A stretch of 45,669 bases of DNA. It comes from Spirulina subsalsa FACHB-351. Lineage in GTDB: Bacteria > Cyanobacteriota > Cyanobacteriia > Cyanobacteriales > Spirulinaceae. This document shows positions 9,587 through 16,995 of this stretch, piece by piece. Location: the NCBI RefSeq assembly GCF_026130165.1, contig NZ_JAIHOM010000034.1:1-45669 (forward strand). Reading direction: 5' to 3'. How positions within the stretch are numbered: position 1 is the stretch's first letter; the number at the start of each line of letters is the position of its first letter. A program made the position numbers and the translations under genes. The notes beneath the pieces are model-generated. The model saw only the letters and a list, made by a program, of their open reading frames with translations. It did no database searches and was not told where the DNA came from.

Positions 9587-10879
9587 GTGCAAGTCGTCCA
9601 AAAATACACCCAGGGAATGTATGAACACGGTCTTTATCCTGACAAATACATCTGTCACCAAAAGCAGAATAATTTTGTCGAAATCGAAGATCCTAAAACA
9701 GGTAAGCGGCAAACAGTTTTAACATTTTGTACTAACGATGTACTCGGGTTAGTGCAGAACCCCCAAGTTCAACAGGCGGCGATTGATGCCATCCTCCAGT
9801 ATGGAACCTCCAATAGTTCCTGTTCAGTTCTAAGTGGTCGCATTGACCTCCATCGTCAGCTAGAACAAGAGATTTCAGCATTTAAACATCTTCCCCATAC
9901 GCAACTGTTCCTGAACGCTTGGATGGCGATGCAAGCCTTAATGGATGCCTTTTGTCATTTAGCCATTCCGGTTCCGGGGTTCCAACATACTCGGGAAACG
10001 TTAATTATGACAGATGTTTTGAATCATGGCTGTATTGTTTCTGCCGTGGTTAATGCCGATAATCGTTCCGGCAAGGTTTTCAGTTATAGTCCTCCGGTAC
10101 GAGTGAAACCCTATCGTCACTGTGATGCAGACGACCTAGCCCGGAAACTGCGCCGTTATGCTAAAGCGGGCGATCGCATTTTAGTCGTCTCCGATGCTGT
10201 GTTCTCCATGGACGGCGACATTGCCCCCCTCCCCGACATGATTGAGGTTCTCTCTCAATATCCAGATAGTGTTTTAGTGATGGACGAAGCCCACGCCAGT
10301 GGCGCACTCGGGGCAAAAGGTGGCGGAATTTACGACCACTTCAGCATCTCCACCCAGTCCGTCATTGACCAAGGGATTAACCCCCTCATCATGACCACAT
10401 TCTCCAAATTTGCCGCCTCCGCCGGGGCCGCCATCAGCACCCACGTCAAAGAATTAGTAGACCTCCTCGACGTTTCCCCCACCTCCATCGGCACCATTTC
10501 CCTCCCCGCACCCACCACCGCGGCCGCCCTAGAAAGTATCCGCCAAGTGCGCAGCCATCCCGAACTGGTGCAAAAACTCCAAGCCAACAACCGTTATTTA
10601 CGCTCTCGTTTAATTGAACACGAGTTCAACGCCATTGGGGAAACCAACGTTATCCCGGTGATTTTACCCCCGGACTACGACCCCAAAGCTTTCGCCGACC
10701 ATTTAATGGAAGTTCACGGGATTTGGGTATCTCCCATTTGGTACATCGCCAAACCTCGCCTACGCATCACTGCCAACGCCCTCCACACTCAGGAGGAAAT
10801 GGATCAACTGGTGAGTGCCATGGTACAAACTCGCGCCGCCCTCTATTCTACCCCTGTCACAGCTACCATTAGCGCCTAA
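9587..10879 (+). CDS. alpha-oxoamine synthase family PLP enzyme (BioF/KBL/SPT/CqsA-like)
   Basis: A 430-residue fold-type I PLP enzyme. It has DAVFSMDGD at about 200, DEAHASGALGAKGGG near 232 and the Schiff-base lysine in TTFSKFAAS at about 273, the arrangement of alpha-oxoamine synthases. These condense an amino acid with an acyl-CoA or acyl-ACP with loss of CO2; members make biotin precursor, sphingoid bases, aminobutyrate or autoinducers. The sequence is not close to BioF as I know it: the segment SCSVLSGRIDLHRQLE replaces the usual Gly-rich one and the enzyme is longer. The GTG start is supported by GAAGGAG 6 nt upstream. The substrate is unknown. Confidence 0.87.
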   Translation: MQVVQKYTQGMYEHGLYPDKYICHQKQNNFVEIEDPKTGKRQTVLTFCTNDVLGLVQNPQVQQAAIDAILQYGTSNSSCSVLSGRIDLHRQLEQEISAFKHLPHTQLFLNAWMAMQALMDAFCHLAIPVPGFQHTRETLIMTDVLNHGCIVSAVVNADNRSGKVFSYSPPVRVKPYRHCDADDLARKLRRYAKAGDRILVVSDAVFSMDGDIAPLPDMIEVLSQYPDSVLVMDEAHASGALGAKGGGIYDHFSISTQSVIDQGINPLIMTTFSKFAASAGAAISTHVKELVDLLDVSPTSIGTISLPAPTTAAALESIRQVRSHPELVQKLQANNRYLRSRLIEHEFNAIGETNVIPVILPPDYDPKAFADHLMEVHGIWVSPIWYIAKPRLRITANALHTQEEMDQLVSAMVQTRAALYSTPVTATISA

Positions 10880-10937
10880 ATCGATTAGGGAGGGGGGTTA
10901 GGTGGGATAGTCCTGACTCCATTCCCCCTCTCCCTAT

Positions 10938-10985
10938 CTTGACCAGTTAAGCCTGAATGTCCTCTGGTCAAGGTCAGGGAATAGG
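10938..10985 (+). repeat. 48-bp dispersed repeat, copy 1 (inverted relative to copy 2)
   Basis: Its reverse complement matches 33805-33852 with four mismatches over 48 bp. The copy contains a perfect 9-bp stem, CTTGACCAG (10938-10946) with CTGGTCAAG (10964-10972), and lies just after the oxoamine synthase gene, so it may also end transcription. The surrounding 10880-11135 also holds low-complexity AATAGGG runs and no gene. Confidence 0.75.
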
Positions 10986-11135
10986 GAATAGGGAGTAGGG
11001 AAAACGCTAACCGTAAGCTTTACCTATTCCCTAGCTGAACTGGTATGATTTTTGGGGCAAGGCCGATCAAGGTCAACCCTTGAATGAGCCAGCCCAATTG
11101 TTGTTAATCATGTCCTACTGCCTTGGAGTAACTTC

Positions 11136-11648
11136 ATGGATTTAGCTCGGATTCCTGCTCAACCCAAACCCGGTTTAATTAATGTTTTAATTGAAATTCC
11201 CGCCGGGAGTAAGAATAAATACGAATTTGACAAAGACCTGAACGCCTTCGCCTTAGATCGAGTGCTTTACGCCTCCGTTCAATACCCCTACGACTACGGC
11301 TTTGTTCCCAATACCCTCGCCGATGATGGGGATCCCCTCGATGGCATGGTTATCATGGATCAACCCACCTTTCCGGGTTGTGTCATTGCCGCTCGTCCCA
11401 TTGGAATGTTAGAAATGATTGATGGCGGCGATCGCGACGAAAAAATCCTCTGCGTCCCCGACAAAGACCCCCGCTATACCCAAATCACCTCCCTCGAACA
11501 AATTTCCCCCCACCGTCTGGATGAAATTGCCGAGTTTTTCCGGACTTATAAAAACCTAGAAAACAAAGTCACCGAGATTTTAGGCTGGAAAGGACTCAAC
11601 GAAGTCGGTCCATTGATTGAAAAGTGCATCCAAGCGGGTAGCAAATAA
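11136..11648 (+). CDS. ppa: family I inorganic pyrophosphatase
   Basis: A 170-residue cytosolic enzyme that hydrolyses pyrophosphate to phosphate and so pulls biosynthetic reactions forward. The metal-binding signature [10 protein letters not shown] is present at about residues 63-72, with [12 protein letters not shown] before it and DKDPRY after. The length is typical of bacterial family I enzymes. GGAG occurs 7-8 nt before the ATG. It stands alone, with intergenic regions of more than 250 bp on both sides, and is followed by a long imperfect hairpin. Confidence 0.96.
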   Translation: MDLARIPAQPKPGLINVLIEIPAGSKNKYEFDKDLNAFALDRVLYASVQYPYDYGFVPNTLADDGDPLDGMVIMDQPTFPGCVIAARPIGMLEMIDGGDRDEKILCVPDKDPRYTQITSLEQISPHRLDEIAEFFRTYKNLENKVTEILGWKGLNEVGPLIEKCIQAGSK

Positions 11649-11664
11649 ACAATCTTAAGGTACA

Positions 11665-11714
11665 GTTAGCTTATGAGCTAGGACTCACTCTTGTGACCTA
11701 ACTCACAAGCTAAC
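11665..11714 (+). terminator. hairpin downstream of ppa
   Basis: GTTAGCTTATGAGCTAGG (11665-11682) pairs with CCTAACTCACAAGCTAAC (11697-11714) at 16 of 18 positions around a 14-nt loop. It starts 16 nt after the ppa stop. No T run follows, so it may be a processing or weak termination signal. Confidence 0.6.
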
Positions 11715-12097
11715 CATCCGGGTCGCGCTAGTATTGGGAAGATCCCAGCTAGAAATTCCCGACTTACTCAAGGGTGCTAGTAAATTTAAAATAGAGAGCA
11801 AGGCTACCCCCTCCCTAGCGGTAACACGGGAGGAAAACCCGCCCCAACTCTGCTTACATTTTCCAGCAGAAACTTTTTCAGTCCCATTTTTCGGGTTCTC
11901 GTTGCGAGTTCTCCATGGGTCAAGGCCAAAATCAGGCGGGTCGAAAACCAACTCCTGGGTGAATATTTCACCCTTGAGCCGCTTTCTGACCTAAGATAGA
12001 AAAAGTTTCAGGAAAATCACAGGGAAAGCAAACAAGCGGATATACTTTAAAATAGCTGCTAACCCAAGGCTATTAAAGTGCCTATTTCCAGTGAACA
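11715..12097. other. intergenic region, no gene recognised
   Basis: About 380 bp without a convincing gene; open frames here show no family resemblance. It contains CTAGCGGTAACACGGGAGG-type GC-rich pieces in its middle and an AT-rich stretch near 12040-12060 (GGATATACTTTAAAATAGC) that could supply a -10 for the MBL-fold gene. I see no clear small RNA or riboswitch. Confidence 0.4.
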
Positions 12098-13015
12098 ATG
12101 CCACCCAATTCCCAGCCAGCAGCAACCAATGAGAAAATGCCAAACAGCCATGTCCAGGAGGAGAGCCTTGCTGTGAGCTTTGATGTTCAGTTTTGGGGCG
12201 TTAGAAATCAGATTGCGACTCCGGGCAAAGACACAGTGCGCTATGGTGGGAACACCTCCTGCGTGGAAATGCGCATTGGGGAGGCACGGCTGATCTTCGA
12301 CGGAGGAACAGGTTTACGCGCATTAGGTAACAGTCTCCTCAGTCAGATGCCCGTAGAAGCTCATATGTTCTTCACCCATTGTCATTGGGATCGGATACAG
12401 GGTTTTCCCTTCTTTGTCCCGGCTTTTATCCCCATTAATCACTTCCACATTTATGGGGCTGAAGCGTCCAACGGGTCTACCTTTAAACAACGTCTCAGTG
12501 GACAAATGCTCGGCCCCAACTTCCCGGTTCCGATCCAAGTCATGCAGTCAAAGTTAGAATTTCATGATATTCATTGGCAGGATAAGTGTTTAGTTGGAGA
12601 AGATATCGTCATTGAAACCTACATTTTGAATCGCGAACATCGCTCCATCGGTTATCGAGTTATTAGTCAGGGCAAATGCGTGGTTTATGCCATGACTCCC
12701 GATTATTTCACTGAAAAACATCACTCCAACTGGTTAGATTTAATCCGCCAAGCCGATTTATTATTATTAGCTGCTCCTGAAAACATTCCTCAGTTTCACT
12801 CGCCACCGAAACCAGAAGAATTAAACAATCCAGTTGAAGGATTTTGGGAGAAAGGCATTAAAGTTGCTCAAGAATTGGGTGTAAAACAAGTGATCATGTC
12901 TCTACATCACCCCGAGCATAATGATGATTATTTAGATTTAATGGAAAGCAAGATGCAGCAAAGTTTTCCCAAGGCAACTTTTGCTAAAGAAGGAATGATT
13001 ATTTCCCTGTCATAA
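12098..13015 (+). CDS. MBL-fold metallo-hydrolase-like protein with altered metal site
   Basis: A 305-residue protein of the MBL-fold group that begins VQFWGVRNQIATPG and has YGGNTSCVEMR and FDGGTGLRALG, typical of this cyanobacterial hydrolase family. The hallmark HxHxDH is THCHWDR at about residues 93-99, so the second-metal histidine is arginine. The later Asp region reads YAMTPDYF where homologues usually have an Asp-containing motif, and the final His segment is SLHHPEHNDD. The fold is clear; a normal dinuclear site is doubtful. It may bind one metal, use another substrate, or be a non-enzymatic paralogue. Confidence 0.85.
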   Translation: MPPNSQPAATNEKMPNSHVQEESLAVSFDVQFWGVRNQIATPGKDTVRYGGNTSCVEMRIGEARLIFDGGTGLRALGNSLLSQMPVEAHMFFTHCHWDRIQGFPFFVPAFIPINHFHIYGAEASNGSTFKQRLSGQMLGPNFPVPIQVMQSKLEFHDIHWQDKCLVGEDIVIETYILNREHRSIGYRVISQGKCVVYAMTPDYFTEKHHSNWLDLIRQADLLLLAAPENIPQFHSPPKPEELNNPVEGFWEKGIKVAQELGVKQVIMSLHHPEHNDDYLDLMESKMQQSFPKATFAKEGMIISLS

Positions 13016-13324
13016 GCTCTTGCCGAAATTATAGCGTTTCCAAATCATTGATCAACTCTGATCAACTCTCAGAAAAGTTTCTCATAATACTTCAAGCTCC
13101 TTGTAACCCTTGTATACTGTTCCCTGTTCCCTGCTCCCTTGTAGACTACAAAGGCCGGGCTTCTGCCCTAGGACAAGAAGAGGACAAGCTTAACTCGTTA
13201 GCCTTGCTCCCTTCTCGAAACCTCTGGGTTTTGCGAAGATCCTGTAACAATCTGTATCGTCTCTTGGTTTGTGGCGCACATTTTTCTACAATAAACCCAT
13301 GATTTATGGTGACTTATCGCGCTC
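13016..13324. other. intergenic region with a GC-rich hairpin
   Basis: About 310 bp. TTGATCAACTCTGATCAACTCTC near 13048 is a short direct duplication. Around 13138-13175 two hairpins can be drawn, CCTTGTAG/CTACAAAGG with a one-base bulge, then GGGCTTCTGCCC, plausible as a terminator for the MBL gene. An open frame here has no family resemblance and is not called. Confidence 0.45.
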
Positions 13325-13783
13325 ATGTCCAAAACCGTTGCTGATTACATGACCCCCAATCCTTTAACTGTCACCCCCCAAACCCCGTTAAAGGAAGCCA
13401 TTCAACTGCTAGCAGAACGCCGAATTAGTGGTTTGCCTGTGGTAAATGAGGGAGGAGAATTGTTGGGGATTTTAGCTAATGCGGATTTGATGTGGCAAGA
13501 AACGGGGGCAGATCCCCCGCCTTATATTATGTTCCTCGATAGTGTGATTTTTCTGGAAAATCCCGCGAAATATGAGAAGGAACTGCACAAGGCGTTAGGG
13601 CAAACGGTGGAAGAGGTCATGAGTACCAAACCTATTACTGTGAAGCCGGATCAGCCGTTGCGAGAGGCGGCTAAACTGATGCACGAGAAGCACGTTCGCC
13701 GTTTGCCTGTGTTAGATGAAGAGGGGAAAGTGGTGGGAATTCTCACCCAAGGGGATGTTATTCGCGCTTTGGCGGCTGAATAA
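13325..13783 (+). CDS. CBS-domain pair protein
   Basis: A 152-residue protein made of two CBS motifs, residues about 1-65 (VADYMTPNPLTVTPQTPLKEA to LGILANADL) and 90-150 (VEEVMSTKPITVKPDQPLREA to GILTQGDVI). CBS pairs bind adenine nucleotides and usually regulate another protein. No catalytic domain is fused. Small proteins of this kind are common in cyanobacteria, and some modulate thioredoxin or other enzymes. The partner is unknown. The stop is followed within 10 bp by an orphan copy of the tnpB element's right end. Confidence 0.92.
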   Translation: MSKTVADYMTPNPLTVTPQTPLKEAIQLLAERRISGLPVVNEGGELLGILANADLMWQETGADPPPYIMFLDSVIFLENPAKYEKELHKALGQTVEEVMSTKPITVKPDQPLREAAKLMHEKHVRRLPVLDEEGKVVGILTQGDVIRALAAE

Positions 13784-13791
13784 TCAGGATA

Positions 13792-13843
13792 TTGACTACT
13801 CCCAACGTTAAGCTCCTCTCGTCGCTATAACGGGGGATTCTTT
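13792..13843 (-). mobile_element. solo copy of the tnpB element right end (52 bp)
   Basis: 51 of 52 bases equal 15566-15617, the right end of the tnpB element, in the same orientation; the one difference is at the base after CCCA. In that element this stretch spans the last codons of tnpB and the terminal GGGAGTAGTCAA. Here no transposase or tnpB lies nearby; CBS ends at 13783 and the NblB-like gene starts at 13875. Similarity stops sharply on both sides. It could be a deletion remnant, a minimal non-autonomous element or a solo omega-RNA 3' scaffold. The identity is read directly. Confidence 0.85.
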
Positions 13844-13874
13844 CAAGATAAATTTTTTTGAGCAGAGTAAATTC

Positions 13875-14540
13875 ATGACCATTACGCCGGAATCCGTACA
13901 AGCTTTATTAAATTCTGAAGATTATGGCGATCGCTTGAGTGGATTAAATAAACTGCGCCAACTCTCTCCAGACGTGGCTTTTGGTTTAATTAAACCCCTG
14001 ATTACAGATAGTCACCCTCGGGTGCGCTACTCAGCCGTGAGTCAGATGGATTCCTTGGGGGGGCAGAATCTAGCCGAAACGCTGCCGTTGTTACGGGAAC
14101 GCTTGCTCACGGATAAGGAATCCGATGTACGCGCTGCGGCGGCTGATGCGATCGCCGCCTTAAAACTAACAGAAGCCTTTGATGACTTGCTCACCGTTTA
14201 TCAACAGTCAGAAGATGACTGGCTGATTCAATTTAGCATCATTGCCGCTTTAGGCGAAATGGGAGAACCTCGCAGTTTTCCCCTCCTTGAAGAAGCCCTA
14301 GCTTCCGATAATAACTTGTTACAAACCGCCGCCATAGGTTCATTGGGCGAATTAGGTGATCCCCGCGCCGTTGCCCTTCTTGCCCCCTTCGTCACTCATG
14401 GAGATTGGCAAATCCGCCACCGTTTAGTTCAAGCCTTAAGTCGTTTAGGCACCCCAGAAACTCACGCTTTATTAGCCCAGTTAGCCCAAGATGAGTTCCC
14501 CCAAATCGCCCAAGATGCTCAAGCTGCACTCAGTCAATGA
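13875..14540 (+). CDS. nblB: HEAT-repeat protein, NblB-like
   Basis: A 221-residue protein consisting of HEAT/PBS-lyase-type repeats throughout (for example VRYSAVSQMDSLG, VRAAAADAIAALKL, LLQTAAIGSLGELGDPRAV, WQIRHRLVQALSRLG). Length and repeats fit the NblB family of cyanobacteria, which helps degrade phycobilisomes during nutrient stress and is related to CpcE/PecE lyases. It could instead be another HEAT-repeat scaffold. The 5' flank is the solo tnpB end about 30 bp upstream, so its promoter lies in or beyond that insertion. Confidence 0.8.
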   Translation: MTITPESVQALLNSEDYGDRLSGLNKLRQLSPDVAFGLIKPLITDSHPRVRYSAVSQMDSLGGQNLAETLPLLRERLLTDKESDVRAAAADAIAALKLTEAFDDLLTVYQQSEDDWLIQFSIIAALGEMGEPRSFPLLEEALASDNNLLQTAAIGSLGELGDPRAVALLAPFVTHGDWQIRHRLVQALSRLGTPETHALLAQLAQDEFPQIAQDAQAALSQ

Positions 14541-14682
14541 TTAGGGCTTGCTGAAAAAGTTCGGGAGCAGGGGAGAGGGGGAGCAGGGGAGCAGGGGGGC
14601 AGGGGAATTGATAATTGATAATTGACAATTATTACCTATTCCCTATTCCCCATTCCCTATTCCCTATTCCCTATTCCCTACC
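14541..14682. repeat. dispersed 3' repeat plus low-complexity intergenic DNA
   Basis: The stretch begins directly after the nblB stop with TTAGGGCTTGCTGAAAAAG (14541-14559), which recurs with one difference at the hrcA stop (32564-32582, minus strand). It continues with GGGGAGCAGGG runs, AATTGATAATT repeats with an inverted AATTATC-type partner, and several TATTCCC units up to the SUMF1-type stop. Similar low-complexity text occurs at 10975-11000, 29645-29675 and 33720-33760. No coding signal is present. Confidence 0.7.
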
Positions 14683-15579
14683 CTAAAACGCCAGACATAC
14701 CCGAAAACCGACATCATATAAACTCGCTTGGGCGTTAAACTTCAAACGTGCGCCGGAACGACAGTGAATGGGGCCTTTATTCCAAGAACCGCCTCGCACC
14801 ACTCGTTTATCCTCTTCGCCTCCGGTGGTGCGTGCTTGTCCATCACTGGGGGCTTCGTTGTAGTCAGGATGCCAGACATCGGCGCACCACTCCCGGACTA
14901 AACCGTGCATATCGTACAGTCCAAAGGCGTTGGCGACGCGATAATGACCGACAACGGTGGTTTCTCGGAGGTCTGCCCCTTGGGGACCTTTGCCGTATGC
15001 GCCATAACTGCATATTTTGCCGCCATAGTCCCAATCAATGCCGGAGTAGTTGGCGAGTTGGGTGGTTATGGTTTCGCCAAAACAAAAGGGGGTGGTGGTT
15101 CCGGCCCGGCAGGCGTATTCCCATTCGGCCTCGCTGGGTAAACGATAGTTGCGTCCGGTGTGTTGGGAGAGTCGCGCACAAAATTCCACGGCCTCCCACC
15201 AAGTAATCTGTTCTACGGGGCGATTCCGGCCTTCAAAACAAGCGGGATGGGTGACGAGGGGGCGTTCTACTTGGGGGAAGGTGGCCACGACTCGCCATTG
15301 TGCTTGGGTGATGGGGTATTTACTCAGGGCAAAGGGGGTTAATGTAACAGAATGTTGAGGACTTTGGAGGCGATTCCATCCGAGTTCGGTTTGGGGGGTT
15401 CCCATGAGAAAGGTTCCCGAGGGGATGGGGCTTAAAAGTAGGGAGACTTTGGCGTTTAAGGGTTCTACCCAATAGGTATGTTGTGGTGTGAGGCGATCGC
15501 AAATATTGCCAAAAGCATCCACTTGGACAATTTCAATCGCTTCGGTTTGTTCAGAAAATGAAGATTTGACTACTCCCAC
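14683..15579 (-). CDS. SUMF1/FGE-type domain protein
   Basis: A 298-residue protein with the formylglycine-generating-enzyme-like fold: IPSGTFLMGTP at about 55, PITQAQWRVVA, QITWWEAVEFCARLSQ, RLPSEAEWEYACRAG, DMHGLVREWCADVW, VVRGGSW and a final VGFRVCLAF. Many cyanobacterial members are not sulfatase maturases, and the FGE active-site cysteine pair is not evident. The open frame starts with GTG at 15577-15579, inside the right end of the tnpB element, and its first residues (GVV) come from transposon sequence. The natural start may have been lost or replaced. The target is unknown. Confidence 0.85.
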   Translation of the reverse strand: MGVVKSSFSEQTEAIEIVQVDAFGNICDRLTPQHTYWVEPLNAKVSLLLSPIPSGTFLMGTPQTELGWNRLQSPQHSVTLTPFALSKYPITQAQWRVVATFPQVERPLVTHPACFEGRNRPVEQITWWEAVEFCARLSQHTGRNYRLPSEAEWEYACRAGTTTPFCFGETITTQLANYSGIDWDYGGKICSYGAYGKGPQGADLRETTVVGHYRVANAFGLYDMHGLVREWCADVWHPDYNEAPSDGQARTTGGEEDKRVVRGGSWNKGPIHCRSGARLKFNAQASLYDVGFRVCLAF

Positions 15580-16945
15580 CGTTAAGCTCCTCTCGTCGCT
15601 ATAACGGGGGATTCTTTGTTCACCGAGGCTACTTGCTTAGACAGGATTTCTCCTGAAAAAGTAGAGGTATCCTCTCCCAAAGCGTTTAGGCTATCTTGTA
15701 GCCAAGTTCCCGAATGCCCTGCGGTACTTAATCCCAGTTTTAAGATGTTGCGTGCGGCGTTTTCGTCTCTGTCTAACTGACACCCACAAGCACAAATATG
15801 GGTTCTTGTGGACAGGGATTTTTTAACTTTTTCCCCACAATTAGAACAGTTTTGGCTAGTCAATTGAGGGGGGACAGCAATAGTTATTTTGCCGTGTTTT
15901 TTCCCTAGATACTCCAGCCAAAGACGGAATTGATCCCAGGCAGCATCGTTAATTGATTTAGCTAGACAATGATTTTTCACTAAGTTCTTAATCCTTAAAT
16001 CTTCATAGGCTATCACATCGTTAGAGTGAACTACGCATCTTGCTAACTTTACAGCAAAATCTTTACGCTGCCTACTTATTTTAAGATGAGCTTTAGCCAA
16101 TCGCTGTCTAGCCTTCCTTCTGTTAGAAGAGCCTTTCTTTTTCCTAGATAGTTTTCTTTGCAGTTTTTTAAGTTTCTTTTCTCCTTTTCTTAAAAATCTA
16201 GGGTTATTAATTTTATGACCATTTTGATCTGCATAGAAATATTGTAAGCCAACATCCAAGCCTATTACACTATTAGCTGGTTCAGTATCTACTGGGATGT
16301 CAATCGATAAAATAAACTGACAATAGTAGCCGTCAGCACGACGAATCAACCTAACTCTTTTGATTGATTCAATCGGGTAAAAGTTTAAATCGTAAGTTCC
16401 AAGCAGCCTTAATCTACCGATCTGGTTTTTATCCGTAAAAGTGATGGCTTTTCTGGTGTTTAAGTCCAACTTCCATCCGGTAGTTTTATATTCTACAGAA
16501 CGGCCATTTTTTTTGAACTTAGGAAAGCCTTTTTTCCCCGGGATTTTACGTTTACAATTGTCGTAAAAACGAGAGATAGCTGACCATGCTCTTTCCGCAC
16601 TAGACTGTCTAGCTTGGGAGTTTAGCTTGTTAGCAAAGTCAAAGTTATGGGCTAGTACACGACAATACTTATTGAGGTCATACTTATTGACCTCTTGGTT
16701 ATCCATCCAAAAGCGTAAGCACTTATTCTGGACAAACTGAGCCGTGCGTATTGCTTGGTTTATGGCTGTATATTGATGTTTTTTAGCCCTAACTTTAAAC
16801 TCTAAGACTAACATTTTTGCTAACCTCACTAGCCTAAATATAGTTTAGCACACAGTTTTCTGCTTTGAGAAAAAAGTTGCGAAAATATGGATGCTACGCC
16901 TTGTTTATTGGTAGGGGTTTCATCCCATCGTTAACATTCGTGTAA
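15566..16945 (-). mobile_element. IS200/IS605-family element carrying tnpB only
   Basis: The right end is 15566-15617, which ends on the minus strand in GGGAGTAGTCAA next to the SUMF1-type gene and overlaps the last tnpB codons. The left boundary is not certain; a candidate left-end hairpin, GGGATGAAACCCC on the minus strand, lies near 16912-16927. tnpA is absent, so movement would need a transposase in trans. The 52-bp right end is duplicated as a solo copy at 13792-13843. Element limits on the left are an estimate. Confidence 0.7.
15582..16814 (-). CDS. tnpB: TnpB, RNA-guided RuvC-type nuclease of an IS200/IS605 element
   Basis: About 410 residues, the normal size. RuvC residues are all visible: Asp in VIGLDVGLQYF at about 187, Glu in YEDLRIKNL at about 269, and Asp in CQLDRDENAARN at about 350, with a zinc-finger pair CSNCG and CACGC between. 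The N-terminal helix-turn-helix type start and the Lys/Arg-rich KKLQRKLSRKKKG linker are typical. Family knowledge: TnpB cuts DNA guided by an omega RNA transcribed from the right end. The ATG at 16814 has GAGG 9 nt upstream and is preferred to the GTG at 16829. The coding sequence looks intact. Confidence 0.94.
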   Translation of the reverse strand: MLVLEFKVRAKKHQYTAINQAIRTAQFVQNKCLRFWMDNQEVNKYDLNKYCRVLAHNFDFANKLNSQARQSSAERAWSAISRFYDNCKRKIPGKKGFPKFKKNGRSVEYKTTGWKLDLNTRKAITFTDKNQIGRLRLLGTYDLNFYPIESIKRVRLIRRADGYYCQFILSIDIPVDTEPANSVIGLDVGLQYFYADQNGHKINNPRFLRKGEKKLKKLQRKLSRKKKGSSNRRKARQRLAKAHLKISRQRKDFAVKLARCVVHSNDVIAYEDLRIKNLVKNHCLAKSINDAAWDQFRLWLEYLGKKHGKITIAVPPQLTSQNCSNCGEKVKKSLSTRTHICACGCQLDRDENAARNILKLGLSTAGHSGTWLQDSLNALGEDTSTFSGEILSKQVASVNKESPVIATRGA

Positions 16946-16960
16946 CTAAGTCAATTATCA

Positions 16961-16995
16961 ATTCCCTTGTGGAGTCTAGCGTTAGGCTTTTTCAG
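16961..16995. repeat. dispersed repeat, copy 1 (core AGTCTAGCGTT)
   Basis: ATTCCCTTGT-GG-AGTCTAGCGTT followed by a T-rich tract and CAG matches 33761-33795 with about four differences in 35 bases, in the same orientation. The copy overlaps the stop and last codons of the DALR-domain gene (stop at 16982-16984). Both copies lie at the 3' side of a minus-strand gene. Confidence 0.65.

Noticed and set aside
13048-13302. 84-residue open frame on the plus strand
   Set aside because: No family resemblance, no ribosome-binding site, and it spans hairpin and low-complexity sequence.
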